Shown here one piece after another: positions 41,201 through 50,905 of a DNA stretch of 64,000 bases. Source of the stretch: an uncultured Acidobacteriota bacterium (GTDB lineage Bacteria; Acidobacteriota; Blastocatellia; Pyrinomonadales; Pyrinomonadaceae); assembly GCA_937873515.1 (NCBI GenBank), contig CALMYB010000007.1:186001-250000 (forward strand), given 5' to 3'. The notes under the pieces were generated by a model that worked only from the letters and a program-made list of their open reading frames with translations, ran no database searches and was not told the DNA's origin. The translations under genes were made by a program, and so were the position numbers. Positions within the stretch are counted from its first letter, which is position 1. Every line of letters begins with the position of its first letter.

Positions 41201-41767
41201 TCAAACCGCCATAAAGTTTTGCAACAGCTTTTTGCCGTGCTCGGTCAAGATCGATTCGGGATGGAATTGAACGCCCTCGATCGGAAGTTCCCTGTGACGC
41301 AAGGCCATAACGAGCCCGTCGGGCGATTCGGCCGAGATCTCCAATTCGGCGGGAAAGCCGTCGCGTTCAACAACAAGCGAATGGTATCGTCCGGCGTTGA
41401 AATCCTGCGGCACGCCGTCAAAGAGCGTTTTGCCGTCGTGGCGTATCGTTACGGGCTTTCCGTGGATAGGTTCGGGGCCGCGGACGACCTTTCCGCCGAA
41501 ATGCTGTCCGATCGCCTGATGTCCGAGACAGACGCCGAGTATCGGAATTTTCCCCGCAAAATGCCCGATGGCCTTCATCGATACTCCCGCATCATTCGGC
41601 GTTCCCGGCCCGGGCGAAATAAGAAGCCGTGCGGGTTTCAGCTCGCGTTCCATCTCTTCGACGGTCATTTCGTCATTGCGGATCACGCGCATTTCCGCTC
41701 CCAACTCGCCGAAATACTGGACGAGATTGTATGTGAACGAATCGTAGTTATCGATGATGACGAGCAT
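41201..41767 (-). CDS. trpG: anthranilate/aminodeoxychorismate synthase glutaminase subunit (TrpG/PabA)
   Basis: A 188-residue class I glutamine amidotransferase: MLVIIDNYDSFTYNLVQYFG at the start, SPGPGTPNDAGVSM, the nucleophile Cys in LGVCLGHQAIGQHFGGKVV and the His-Glu of the triad in VQFHPESILTEHGKKLL. It delivers ammonia to the TrpE or PabB partner, not in this window; TrpG and PabA roles are often shared by one protein. Its neighbour trpD favours tryptophan synthesis. Confidence 0.92.
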   Translation of the reverse strand: MLVIIDNYDSFTYNLVQYFGELGAEMRVIRNDEMTVEEMERELKPARLLISPGPGTPNDAGVSMKAIGHFAGKIPILGVCLGHQAIGQHFGGKVVRGPEPIHGKPVTIRHDGKTLFDGVPQDFNAGRYHSLVVERDGFPAELEISAESPDGLVMALRHRELPIEGVQFHPESILTEHGKKLLQNFMAV

Positions 41768-41907
41768 TATTCTCTGCGTCTAGAGTATCAAGTAGCGGCG
41801 AGCCTGTCGCGGCTCCCGGGGGCGGCAAGCGATATTTTTGCTTGTTCGCACCGCGATTTCCGAATATTATTGACCCCTGCATCTTCGCTGTTATTAAAGG
41901 CTGACTT

Positions 41908-43644
41908 ATGAAGAAACCTTTCCTCGCTCTGCTTATCGTTCTTGGCTCGACGGTGTTTGCCTCTTCTCAGACGGTAACACCGACACCCTCACCTACGCCC
42001 GACCCTGAAAAGGAAAAGGCACAGGTGATACGGTTCCTCCGCGATCTCGATCAGGAGATATCCAACTTACGGTTGCCGGAGAATCGCGTGGCTCTCTTTG
42101 CGGAGATCGGCTCTGTGATGTGGCAGTTCGATGAGCAGCAGGCACGTGCGCTCTACGGGAAGGCGGTCGGTGATCTGCAGCAGCTGATAATCGAGCACAA
42201 TAATGCGGTCGCCGCGGAAAAGGCGGCAAAGGCCGCCGATCCGGACGCTTTGACCGTAAGTTTTGTAGGCAACATGTTCGGCTCAGGTTCACAGGCTGAT
42301 GCGCAGATCCTTCGTTCGGTGCGAGAGAACGTTCTGCTCGCGATCGCCGATAGCGATCCGGACCTTGCGATGAACGCGCTCGCAACGACCGCTGACATCG
42401 AGGTAGACAAAGAGAACGATATCTATCGATATGTAGCGGAAGATACTCTTGCATCAAAGATCGCTGCGCGTGTCGCGGCACGAAGCCCAAAGCGTGCATT
42501 GGAACTGGCCCTTGATTCCCTAAAGAAAGGTTTGAGCGCGTCACAGCTCGATGTTCTTCGAAAGCTCAATGAGGCCGATCCCAATAGTGCAAAGACGCTC
42601 GGTGCAGCGATGCTCTCAAAAGCAAAAGACAGCAAGGTGCAAGACTATGTTTTGTCCCAATTCTTAAGTACGGCAGACTCGCTCCTTGAAGAGTCGAAGA
42701 ATAAAGAGTCGAAACCGTCCCCATTTACCCAAGCCGAGGTTCGAGAGATCGCTGGGTTGCTGGCCGATAGGATCCAAGAAAATGGAGGCCTTTCATATTA
42801 CATCGACGATATCGAAAAGTATCTGCCGGCTCGGGCTGCCGCATTAAGGGCAAAGAACCGCTCGAATTCGAACATTTCGGGCAACTTCGCCGTGCCTCCG
42901 CCAGTTTCCACGGGCAACGCTTCCAACTCGAATAGTATGGGAACGGAAGATGACGCTTGGCAAAAGAGGCAAAGCGAGGATCGAAAGAGCCTTCAGGCAT
43001 TTACAGCATTATCCGGCGGAAAGCTTCCTAAAGAAGAACGCGAAAAGGTGTTGGCAGAGGCAAGAAAGACGGTTTTGAGGATCCGCGATCCAAAGGACAA
43101 GGTGTTCGCTCTTACGGCGATCGCCACCGCAGTTGTATCATCCGACAAAGATCTCGCCCTTGAATTGATGCGGGAAGCAGATCGCCTCGCGCCGCTCTAC
43201 CCTAAGACGATGATGGACTTTATGACGAGTTATGCGGTCGCAAGCGGCTATGCGATGGTCGATCCAGAGCAGGCGTTCGCGCGGTTCGAGGCCTTGATCG
43301 CCAGCACCAACGAGATCATAAATGCGGGTGTAAAGATAGCTGAGTTCATTGATGTTAGCGGTGCGATGGTCAAGGACAATGAGATCAAGGCCGGTGTACT
43401 TGGCGGGCCGATGGCCGGCGAAATTCGAAACTTGACGTCCATGGCCGGTGCACCCATCCGAAGCCTGGCGGAATATGACCTTGCACGAACCCAGGCACTT
43501 ACGGATCGTTTTGACCGGCCGGAAGTTCGCGTACTAGCAAAGCTGTTAGTGCTGCGCGCGTATGCGACCAAATTCACCGCCAAGTCTGAAGTTCCGGACG
43601 CAGATGCGGATACGCCGGTGCAGGTACCCGATGCTCTTAAGTAA
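41908..43644 (+). CDS. large exported helical protein of unknown function
   Basis: A 578-residue protein with a signal peptide (~1-20), then a Thr/Pro linker (TVTPTPSPTPDPE). The rest is a long array of amphipathic helices (e.g. RALELALDSLKKGLSASQLD; NSAKTLGAAMLSKAKDSKVQ; ALTAIATAVVSSDKDLALEL), as in TPR-like or HEAT-like helical repeats, with a Ser/Asn-rich break near residue 310-350. There is no catalytic motif. It probably acts outside the inner membrane as a scaffold. Its 3' end overlaps the convergent SDR gene by 8 bp. Confidence 0.6.
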   Translation: MKKPFLALLIVLGSTVFASSQTVTPTPSPTPDPEKEKAQVIRFLRDLDQEISNLRLPENRVALFAEIGSVMWQFDEQQARALYGKAVGDLQQLIIEHNNAVAAEKAAKAADPDALTVSFVGNMFGSGSQADAQILRSVRENVLLAIADSDPDLAMNALATTADIEVDKENDIYRYVAEDTLASKIAARVAARSPKRALELALDSLKKGLSASQLDVLRKLNEADPNSAKTLGAAMLSKAKDSKVQDYVLSQFLSTADSLLEESKNKESKPSPFTQAEVREIAGLLADRIQENGGLSYYIDDIEKYLPARAAALRAKNRSNSNISGNFAVPPPVSTGNASNSNSMGTEDDAWQKRQSEDRKSLQAFTALSGGKLPKEEREKVLAEARKTVLRIRDPKDKVFALTAIATAVVSSDKDLALELMREADRLAPLYPKTMMDFMTSYAVASGYAMVDPEQAFARFEALIASTNEIINAGVKIAEFIDVSGAMVKDNEIKAGVLGGPMAGEIRNLTSMAGAPIRSLAEYDLARTQALTDRFDRPEVRVLAKLLVLRAYATKFTAKSEVPDADADTPVQVPDALK

Positions 43645-44419
43645 GGCTCGTGCCCAGGAGCCATTGGCCGCCATCGACGATGATCGTTTCGCCGTTGATG
43701 TAGGTCGCCGCGGCGGACGCGAGGAAGAGAGCGGCATTCTCGATGTCCTCGATACGGCCGAATCTCCCGACAGGGATCTTCCGCATGAGTTTTTCGCGAA
43801 GTTCGGGCATCAGAAGGCGCTTCATTCCTTCGGTGTCCTCGATCGGCCCGGGAGCGATGCCGTTGACGCGAATGCCGTATCTGCCCCATTCGACCGCAAG
43901 ATTTCGGGTGATCGCGTCAACTCCGGCCTTTGCGGCCGAGACGTGTATCTGCATCGGCGTCGCGAGATAATGCAGAGTGGCCGAGATGTTGATAATTTGA
44001 CCCCGGCTCTCTTTTAGGGCTTCGAATGCAGCACGGCAGACGTTGAACGTACCCTTCGTGTCGATATCGACGACCGTGCCGAAGCCGTTCGCGGAGAGTT
44101 CGGAGGCAGGCGAGAGGAAGTTTCCCGCGGCACCGTTCACGACGATGTCGATCTTACCGTAATGCTCGCGAGCGGCGTTGATCGCGTTCTCGACCGCCGC
44201 ATGATCGCGAACATCCGAGACGACCGTGAAACACTCGCCGCCGTTCTCCTCGATATACTGCTTTTTGGCGATGAGATTTTCGTCCTTTCGGCTTGTGATA
44301 GCGAGCTTTGCACCATGCTCGGAAAATGCACGCGCGATGCCGCCCGTAATACCCGTTGCCCCGCCCGTTACAAAGGCGACTTTCCCTTGTAAAATGGAGT
44401 CTGCAAATACTTTGCTCAT
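43637..44419 (-). CDS. SDR oxidoreductase, 2,4-dienoyl-CoA reductase-like
   Basis: A 260-residue SDR. The NAD(P) motif is AFVTGGATGITGGIARAFSE (T-G-x3-G-x-G). NGAAGNFLSPASELSANGFG and VDIDTKGTFNVCRAAFEALK are close to the peroxisomal/bacterial 2,4-dienoyl-CoA reductase pattern. The classical Y-x-x-x-K is replaced by H-V-S-A-A-K (Lys kept, Tyr absent), as in that subfamily; GIRVNGIAPGPIEDTEGMKR follows. It probably reduces dienoyl-CoA in unsaturated fatty acid breakdown. The start at 44419 is preferred; 44443 is possible. Confidence 0.82.
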   Translation of the reverse strand: MSKVFADSILQGKVAFVTGGATGITGGIARAFSEHGAKLAITSRKDENLIAKKQYIEENGGECFTVVSDVRDHAAVENAINAAREHYGKIDIVVNGAAGNFLSPASELSANGFGTVVDIDTKGTFNVCRAAFEALKESRGQIINISATLHYLATPMQIHVSAAKAGVDAITRNLAVEWGRYGIRVNGIAPGPIEDTEGMKRLLMPELREKLMRKIPVGRFGRIEDIENAALFLASAAATYINGETIIVDGGQWLLGTSLT

Positions 44420-44420
44420 A

Positions 44421-45980
44421 GTGTTAAAGATTCTATCACGCAATTTTAGGCTGACTATTCCGGCGATCTTGATCTCTGTTTCGCTGTGGGCGGCATCGTG
44501 TTCGAGTTCGCCTACGGATCTGCGCTCGCTCGCCCCGAGTGAGACACTGATCTACCTCGAGACGAATGACCTTGGCCGTGCCTTGCGTTCCGTTTTTGAT
44601 AGCCGTGCGGTAAAAGTGAGCAAGCTTCAGGTGCCGGACCTTTCCGCTCTTGATGGTGTTCAGGCCGCCGTCGTGGTCGCGGGATTCGAGATGCAGGAGC
44701 AGAAGCTTACCGAAGAACAGAGCGTCGGCAAGATCACACCGAAATTCGCACTGATCGCCGATACGCACAAATGGAATTATCAGGCTCGCGCGTTCGCAGA
44801 AGCCAAACTCGGAGGTTTCGTCGCTGACATTTACGGCAGTGAACCGAAACTCGAAAAGAGCGAGAAGGCAGGCGGTTCGTATTTTGCATGGACAGCGGCG
44901 GATGGCAGAAAGGCCTTTGCACTTGTTACGGGCGGCCTCATCTACTTCGGGAACGACGAGGGACTTATCGACCATTGCATCGCGGTCAGAAAGGGCGAGG
45001 GCACGGCGTTTGACGCAAGGTCACTGCATCCTTCGGCTCCGACGGACCTTGCCTACGGCTATATTTCGCCGGACGGCATGGCACAGATCGCGAATGTGCT
45101 CGGCGTCCGTCTCGCGGCCGAAAGCACCGAGGAAGGCGAGGTTCGCAGCGCGATCGCAGGTGTTCTCCCTAAGCTGATACGCGGTGCGGTCAGAGATGTG
45201 CACTGGACGGCGAAAAAGAAGGACGACAAGGTCGAAGATCGTTGGGAGATCGATATGCCGAACGAGGTTGCAGCGGTCTTTGCCGAGACGATGACGCCTG
45301 CAGACGGCCAAGCCGACGCGTCTCTAGCAGCTCTCATCCCCGCAAGTGCTCGTTCGGCGACTATCTACAACCTCAAGACACCGCAGGTCGCTTGGAGAAG
45401 CGTATTGCTGACCGCCGAGCATTTGAGCGACCCTTTCACGGCACGGGTCTTTTCGGAGATAGGCACGGCGTTGTTCGAACCATACGGCATCGGCGATCCC
45501 GAGAAATTTTTGAGCTCCGTCGATGGACGCATCGTTACGCTCTCGCTTGCGGAAGATCAGGCTGCCGCGGTCGTAAAGCCTTCAACGAACGGCCAGCTTC
45601 AGGGCCTTGTGCCGGAGCTTGGTCCTGCGGCAAACAAGAAAGGCGACGCAGAAACGCCCGATTCCGCTGTGCAGTACACGGGGAATCTTGCGGTCGTCGG
45701 CGAAAAAGACACGGTATTGGCGTGTGTCGCCGGCGGAGCAAAGTCGGATATTGCCGACGCCTTGTTTACGGCTGATCCGGCTTCGATCAGCACGGTCTCA
45801 AAGGATGATGCCGCGATCAAGGCGATCGCATCGTTTCTCGGCGATGAGAAGACAGCAAATACCGCGAACGTTTTTTCGCTCTCTCGGACAGATTTCTCAA
45901 AGTCCGGCGTTGTCCGAACGACCACGTCCGATCTCGGCTTTATCGGCCAGATCATCGCAATGCTCGCGGATGACAACTAG
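44421..45980 (+). CDS. exported lipoprotein-like protein of unknown function
   Basis: About 519 residues from a GTG at 44421; an ATG at 44394 would add 9 residues and overlap the divergent SDR gene. The signal region is LTIPAILISVSLWAASC with a lipobox-like A-A-S-C, so it is probably a lipoprotein. Short repeats of a beta-rich pattern follow (APSETLIYLETNDLGRALRS; LDGVQAAVVVAGFEMQEQ). It has no recognised catalytic motif and is possibly related to DUF3352-type extracytoplasmic proteins. It converges on the gene at 45985. Confidence 0.55.
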   Translation: MLKILSRNFRLTIPAILISVSLWAASCSSSPTDLRSLAPSETLIYLETNDLGRALRSVFDSRAVKVSKLQVPDLSALDGVQAAVVVAGFEMQEQKLTEEQSVGKITPKFALIADTHKWNYQARAFAEAKLGGFVADIYGSEPKLEKSEKAGGSYFAWTAADGRKAFALVTGGLIYFGNDEGLIDHCIAVRKGEGTAFDARSLHPSAPTDLAYGYISPDGMAQIANVLGVRLAAESTEEGEVRSAIAGVLPKLIRGAVRDVHWTAKKKDDKVEDRWEIDMPNEVAAVFAETMTPADGQADASLAALIPASARSATIYNLKTPQVAWRSVLLTAEHLSDPFTARVFSEIGTALFEPYGIGDPEKFLSSVDGRIVTLSLAEDQAAAVVKPSTNGQLQGLVPELGPAANKKGDAETPDSAVQYTGNLAVVGEKDTVLACVAGGAKSDIADALFTADPASISTVSKDDAAIKAIASFLGDEKTANTANVFSLSRTDFSKSGVVRTTTSDLGFIGQIIAMLADDN

Positions 45981-45984
45981 CCGA

Positions 45985-46797
45985 TTACGTCTTTTTCTTG
46001 GCTTCGCGTTTTAGAAGACGGACGTTCTGCTCGATCCAGCGTTCCGCCGCTTTGAAATGAATATATTTTTGCTCATCCCGTCGAAAGGCAGGCGTGTGGT
46101 TCAGCCTCCGGCCGTTCGCGTCGGTCTTTGTGGGATGGACGATGTGCAGCATTTCGTGAAATACGACGTACTCGACGACAAATCGCGGCACAGACTTGCT
46201 GTCGAGCGAACGGCTGATCGCGATGACGCCGTGAGTTGCGTCGTGGTGGCCCAGAATGCGATAGGTTTTGCGCGCCGACCAAGTAAGAGTCGGCTTTTTT
46301 ATGCGATTCCGAAAATATCGAGCATTTAGGGCCGCAAACATCGAATCGAGGTCATAATGGACGCCTTCGGCCGAGGTGACGACCTTCCGCCCGCGTTCGC
46401 GCTTCATCTCCGTTGCAAGTTCTCGGATCTCGGGCCGGTCGATATAGACCGAATAGAGGCGACGCATTTCGGCGGTCGCTTTTCGGCGGTACAACTTCGC
46501 CACAAGCACGTGTGCAAGGCCTCTGTGGGCCGTCAACGGCATCTGACGGCAGATCTCACCGATTCGCACGTAAACGCTGCCATCACGGATGCGTATTGTA
46601 TGATTTATGCCCACATAAGGGTAAAATGAGATATCGATTGGCGGCGTTCGTCGAAGGCCGTCGTATTTTTTGAATGCTTGCTGATATTCTTCGCGGATCT
46701 GCTGGAGAGTTGGCGGCACAAAATTGTTTAAAGTCTGTAAACGAAATTGTTGACTTTTTGTCGGTCTAAATGTTATTCCTTGTATTGGGAAAAGCAT
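45985..46797 (-). CDS. SprT-like/M48-type zinc metallopeptidase
   Basis: A 270-residue protein if started at the ATG 46797; a GTG at 46719 would give 244 residues and leave room for the hrcA promoter. The zinc motif H-E-M-L-H is at residues 214-218 (VVFHEMLHIVHPTKTDANGR), with a further His at 221. The N-terminal half is helical (QQIREEYQQAFKKYDGLRRT). Resembles SprT-like domain proteins, which degrade DNA-protein crosslinks or misfolded proteins; exact subfamily unknown. Divergent from hrcA. Confidence 0.72.
   Translation of the reverse strand: MLFPIQGITFRPTKSQQFRLQTLNNFVPPTLQQIREEYQQAFKKYDGLRRTPPIDISFYPYVGINHTIRIRDGSVYVRIGEICRQMPLTAHRGLAHVLVAKLYRRKATAEMRRLYSVYIDRPEIRELATEMKRERGRKVVTSAEGVHYDLDSMFAALNARYFRNRIKKPTLTWSARKTYRILGHHDATHGVIAISRSLDSKSVPRFVVEYVVFHEMLHIVHPTKTDANGRRLNHTPAFRRDEQKYIHFKAAERWIEQNVRLLKREAKKKT
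46750..46778 (+). promoter_or_regulatory. candidate sigma-70 promoter of hrcA
   Basis: TTGACT (46750-46755), a 17-bp spacer and TTATTC (46773-46778) lie ~36 bp before the hrcA ATG. No CIRCE (TTAGCACTC-N9-GAGTGCTAA) is found upstream of hrcA, grpE, dnaK or dnaJ. Weak -10; prediction by eye. Confidence 0.35.
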
Positions 46798-46813
46798 ACA
46801 GCCGACAGGCCGT

Positions 46814-47956
46814 ATGCCGCAAACTTACCCAAAAATGCCTGTTAGCCCTCCCGGCCGCATCGAGAAACGCCCAGGTTTTCCCGATTCTCGCGGGCAGGTA
46901 ATACTCACAGCCATCATAAACGAACACTTTGTCACGGGAGAACCCGTCGGGTCAAAGGTGCTCGCAAACCGCTTCGCAAATGCGAGCGGAATGAGTTCGG
47001 CAACCATCCGGAATGTGATGAGTGAGTTGGAAGAAATGGGGATGCTCGAGCAGCCTCATACTTCGGCAGGCAGGATCCCGACCGATAAAGGCTATCGGTT
47101 TTACGTTGACAATCTGCTTGGCGTATTGAGTATTTCGGACGGCGATCTTGATCGCATCGACCGCGAATACGGGACGAAAGATCATTTTCCATCTGATACG
47201 CCCGACCGATTGATGGAGCGGACCTCGCGTTTGCTCTCAGCTCTTTCAAATAACGTAGGCATCGTTGTATCGCCGTCTTTGGCGAATGATCGCCTGCAAC
47301 ACATCGAGTTTGTCAATCTAAGCGATAACCGCATTCTCGTCGTGCTGGTCGCTTCACCGAATATCGTTCACAACAAGATAATTCGGCTGAAGATGACCTT
47401 CACGAAAGAGGAGCTCGAAAAAACGGCAAATTATCTGAATGCAGAGTTTGTCGGCAAGAGTCTTTCGGAGATACGTGCGGAGATAATGGTGCTGATGCAC
47501 CAGGAGAAGACGCTGTTTGACAAGTTGCTGCAGACGGCGGTCATCCTTTGTTCCCAGAGCATTGAAGATGACGAGGACCGTCTCGGCGAAGTTTTCGTGG
47601 ACGGCACGTCGAACATCCTGACAAAGGGCGACTTTGCCGACCTCGAACGCCTTCGTGAGCTGCTGCTCACGATCGGCGAAAAGTCGCGTCTGATGCAGAT
47701 CTTGACAGAGTGCATCGGAGCGGCGACCGCGGCCACGGGTGATATTTCGGTCATCATTGGCGGCGAGAACCGAACGCCTTCGCTTCAAAGCTGTGCCCTC
47801 ATCTCGGCCCCATACCGGATAGGCAACAGCACGGCGATCGGAACCTTGAGTGTCCTCGGCCCAACGCGTATCGAATACGGACGAATGATGTCGATCGTAT
47901 CCTACGTTGCGAAGATGCTCGAACAGATGATGGCAGATGACATCACTGGAAATTAG
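46814..47956 (+). CDS. hrcA: heat-shock repressor HrcA
   Basis: A 380-residue repressor that binds CIRCE elements and is reactivated by GroEL. The winged-helix N-terminus is VILTAIINEHFVTGEPVGSK, with SATIRNVMSELEEMGMLEQP and HTSAGRIPTDKGYRFYVDNL, diagnostic for HrcA. The C-terminal part includes LIGGENRTPSLQSCALISAP-like sequence and VLGPTRIEYGRMMSIVSYVA. Slightly longer than usual because of an N-terminal Pro-rich extension. It opens the stress cluster hrcA-grpE-dnaK-dnaJ. Confidence 0.95.
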   Translation: MPQTYPKMPVSPPGRIEKRPGFPDSRGQVILTAIINEHFVTGEPVGSKVLANRFANASGMSSATIRNVMSELEEMGMLEQPHTSAGRIPTDKGYRFYVDNLLGVLSISDGDLDRIDREYGTKDHFPSDTPDRLMERTSRLLSALSNNVGIVVSPSLANDRLQHIEFVNLSDNRILVVLVASPNIVHNKIIRLKMTFTKEELEKTANYLNAEFVGKSLSEIRAEIMVLMHQEKTLFDKLLQTAVILCSQSIEDDEDRLGEVFVDGTSNILTKGDFADLERLRELLLTIGEKSRLMQILTECIGAATAATGDISVIIGGENRTPSLQSCALISAPYRIGNSTAIGTLSVLGPTRIEYGRMMSIVSYVAKMLEQMMADDITGN

Positions 47957-48016
47957 ACCCCGAAAGCAAGGCCTTTGCGGCCATCCGCAGTTGCATTAGC
48001 AGTCCATTTCTTTCAA

Positions 48017-48949
48017 ATGAGCGCCCAAGAAAACATTCCCCAGCCGGAGGATCTCGCGGACGATATCGAGGATAGCGGACCGTCGATCGACGACTTTTTC
48101 CGCGAACTCGAGGAAAAAGAGCGGGATCTGCAGATCACCGCCGATCTTTCCATCGAGATCGCGGAGCTGGATCTCGATATGGATTCGCCCGCTCAGACAT
48201 TCATCGAGAATGACGTCGGTATCGAACGCAATGGAGAATCGAGCCCGCCGAGTTCGGCATCAAAGGCCAAACCGGCAAGGGTTTCGGCCGCTGCTCCCGC
48301 GGCAGAGCCTACTGTACAAAAGGGCCGGGCGGCGCAGCTTGAAAGTGAACTTGCCGCGATGAAGCTTAAGGTCGAGGAGCTGAAGGCCGAGCGTTCTGAC
48401 CTTGTTGAAAGGAAAGATCAGCAGCTTAAGGATTTTGAGAATTTCAAGTATCGGGTCGATCGCGAACGCCGCGGATCGTTCATCGATCAGATCGCAAATC
48501 TGGCCACTCAGATGCTGCCCGTTCTGGATAACTTGAATCGAGCGATCGATGCCGTTCCGGCACACGCTGAAGAACGTGATCCGGAATTTACGCACTTTTA
48601 TCAGGGCATAGTACTCGTGAGCCAGCAAGTGAACGAGATCTTTGCGGGAATGGGCGTCGAACCGATCCGTGCGGTCGGCGATACGTTCGACCCGCATGTT
48701 CACGAGGCGGTCGGGGTCATCGAAGATCCGGACAGGAAACCTGGTACCGTCGTGGCGGAGATGCTCCGCGGCTATAGGATCGGCAACAAAGTGATCCGGC
48801 ACTCGATGGTTCAGGTTGTAATGGCCTCACAGCCGGCGCGTGGTGCGACGCCACCCGAACAGACCTCGGAAAACGCGGCAGAACTGCCGGCTTCCGGAGA
48901 AGAAGGCACCGATTCAGGCGCTGACGCCGATATGATCGAAAGATTTTGA
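48017..48949 (+). CDS. grpE: nucleotide-exchange factor GrpE
   Basis: A 310-residue GrpE, much longer than the usual ~200. An acidic N-terminal extension (EDLADDIEDSGPSIDDFFRE) and an Ala/Pro linker precede the coiled coil (ESELAAMKLKVEELKAERSD). The core has ENFKYRVDRERRGSFIDQIA, QMLPVLDNLNRAIDAVPAHA and the beta domain MGVEPIRAVGDTFDPHVHEA, then GYRIGNKVIRHSMVQVVMA. The C-terminal tail is a disordered acidic stretch. It releases ADP from DnaK, encoded 18 bp downstream. The start at 48017 avoids a longer frame overlapping hrcA. Confidence 0.94.
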   Translation: MSAQENIPQPEDLADDIEDSGPSIDDFFRELEEKERDLQITADLSIEIAELDLDMDSPAQTFIENDVGIERNGESSPPSSASKAKPARVSAAAPAAEPTVQKGRAAQLESELAAMKLKVEELKAERSDLVERKDQQLKDFENFKYRVDRERRGSFIDQIANLATQMLPVLDNLNRAIDAVPAHAEERDPEFTHFYQGIVLVSQQVNEIFAGMGVEPIRAVGDTFDPHVHEAVGVIEDPDRKPGTVVAEMLRGYRIGNKVIRHSMVQVVMASQPARGATPPEQTSENAAELPASGEEGTDSGADADMIERF

Positions 48950-48967
48950 TATTGGAAGAAGAAGACT

Positions 48968-50773
48968 ATGGGTAAAGTAATAGGCATCGATCTTGGTACA
49001 ACGAACTGCTGTGTTTCTGTTCTGGAAGGCGGCGCGGTCCAGATCATTTCAAACAAAGAAGGCGGCCGCACGACGCCTTCCGTCGTCGGTTTTACTGACA
49101 AGGACGAAAGGCTTGTCGGGCAGATCGCAAAGCGTCAGGCGGTAACGAACGCGGCGAACACCCTCTTTGCGATCAAGCGTCTTATCGGACGAAAGTTCGA
49201 TGCTCCGGAAGTTGAGAAGATGCGCTCGAGCGTTCCGTTCGAGATCGTAAAATCGCCCAACGGCGACGCCCATATTCGAGTTCTGGACAGGATCTACAGC
49301 CCGCCGGAGATCTCGGCGATCATCCTTCAGCGTCTGAAGCTTTCGGCCGAAGAATTCCTTGGCGATAAGATCACGGAAGCGATCATCACCGTTCCCGCAT
49401 ATTTCGACGATATGCAGAGGCAAGCGACGCGCGATGCCGGCAAGATCGCGGGCCTCGAGGTCGAAAGGATCATCAACGAGCCTACGGCTGCGGCCCTCGC
49501 ATACGGCTTCGGCAAGGCAAAGCACGAGAAGATCGTGGTCTATGACCTCGGCGGCGGCACGTTCGATGTCTCGATCATGGAGATCCAGGACGGCGTTTTT
49601 GATGTTCTTGCGACGAGCGGCAACACATTCCTCGGCGGTGAAGATTTCGACGAGCGGATCATCGAGTGGCTGATCGAAGGCTTCAAAGCTGAAAATAACA
49701 TCGACCTGCGGACCGACCGCCTCGCACTGCAGCGTTTGAAGGAAGCGGCCGAGCGTGCGAAATGCGAGCTGTCGTCCGTGATGGAAACGACCATAAGTTT
49801 ACCGTTCATCGCAGCCGACGCGACCGGTCCAAAGCACATTAATGCGGTCCTGAAACGCGACAAATTCGAGGAGCTTGTTCGCGATCTCGTCGAATCATCG
49901 GTCGAACCGTGTCAGAAGGCTCTTTGGGACGCAAAACTCAAAGAATCTGACATCGACAAGGTCATTCTCGTTGGCGGACAGACGCGTTCACCGATAATCG
50001 CCCGCACCGTGACCGAAGTTTTCGGCAAAGAGCCTTCGGCCGAGATCAATCCTGACGAAGTCGTTGCAATGGGTGCTGCGATCCAAGGCGGCGTTCTCAC
50101 CGGCGATGTAAAAGACATCGTTCTCCTCGACGTTCTGCCGCTCAGCCTCGGCGTAGAGACGCGCGGCGGGCTTTTTGCCAAGATCATCAACCGCAATCAG
50201 ACGATCCCGCTGCAGAGCACGATGACGTTCACGACCGTTGTCGATAATCAGCCGTCGGTCGAGATACACATTCTGCAGGGCGAGCGCGAGATCGCGAGTG
50301 CGAACCGGAGCCTTGGAAAATTCGAACTTGTCGGGATTCCGCCGGCACCACGCGGTGTTCCGCAGGTCGATGTGGCTTTCGAGATCGACGCCAACGGCCT
50401 TGTCAGCGTTTCGGCCAGGGACAAGATGACGGGCCTCGAACAGGCGATGCAGATCACGCCGGCATCCGGACTTTCGCCGGACGAGATCGAACGGCTCATC
50501 ATCGAGGCAGAAACTTCCGTGGAAAAGGACAAGGTCTCGAAAGAATTGATCATGGAGCGCAACCGGCTTGATTCGCTCATCCGAAATGCCCGCCGTGCCT
50601 TGGCCGAAGTGGGCAAAGGCATACCTACCGAGGAGCAGCAGGCGATCAATCAGATATTGAAAGAGGCCGATGAAGGACTCACTGCCGAGGACCTTCAGGA
50701 GATCAAGGATCACCTTGCAGCGGTCGAAGGTGCCGCGAACCGCATAACCGCGGCAATGCTCGCAATGGCGTAA
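48968..50773 (+). CDS. dnaK: Hsp70 chaperone DnaK
   Basis: A 601-residue Hsp70. ATPase domain: [77 protein letters not shown]. Linker and substrate domain: [20 protein letters not shown] and [24 protein letters not shown] sequence. The lid helices end at [12 protein letters not shown], so the C-terminal disordered acidic tail of ~35 residues is missing compared with E. coli DnaK. Works with GrpE upstream and DnaJ downstream. Confidence 0.95.
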   Translation: MGKVIGIDLGTTNCCVSVLEGGAVQIISNKEGGRTTPSVVGFTDKDERLVGQIAKRQAVTNAANTLFAIKRLIGRKFDAPEVEKMRSSVPFEIVKSPNGDAHIRVLDRIYSPPEISAIILQRLKLSAEEFLGDKITEAIITVPAYFDDMQRQATRDAGKIAGLEVERIINEPTAAALAYGFGKAKHEKIVVYDLGGGTFDVSIMEIQDGVFDVLATSGNTFLGGEDFDERIIEWLIEGFKAENNIDLRTDRLALQRLKEAAERAKCELSSVMETTISLPFIAADATGPKHINAVLKRDKFEELVRDLVESSVEPCQKALWDAKLKESDIDKVILVGGQTRSPIIARTVTEVFGKEPSAEINPDEVVAMGAAIQGGVLTGDVKDIVLLDVLPLSLGVETRGGLFAKIINRNQTIPLQSTMTFTTVVDNQPSVEIHILQGEREIASANRSLGKFELVGIPPAPRGVPQVDVAFEIDANGLVSVSARDKMTGLEQAMQITPASGLSPDEIERLIIEAETSVEKDKVSKELIMERNRLDSLIRNARRALAEVGKGIPTEEQQAINQILKEADEGLTAEDLQEIKDHLAAVEGAANRITAAMLAMA

Positions 50774-50812
50774 GGCTTGAGAAAGTCTCTACGATAGAGC
50801 AGAATATAATTT

Positions 50813-50851
50813 GGCGTCAGTTCAACGATCTTTGTTGTCTGGCGCCTTTTT
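50813..50851 (+). terminator. hairpin terminator between dnaK and dnaJ
   Basis: Stem GGCGTCAG/CTGGCGCC (50813-50820 with 50839-50846, one G-U wobble), then an inner CAAC/GTTG stem, followed by T5. This would make dnaJ at least partly independent of dnaK. Confidence 0.7.
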
Positions 50852-50905
50852 AAGTTTCGCTGCTTGGGAGCATAATTATTTGTTTCCCGCACAAGCAGCC
50901 TGAGC

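Noticed and set aside
46798..50905. CIRCE operator for the heat-shock cluster
   Set aside because: The TTAGCACTC-N9-GAGTGCTAA pattern was looked for upstream of hrcA, grpE, dnaK and dnaJ and not seen.
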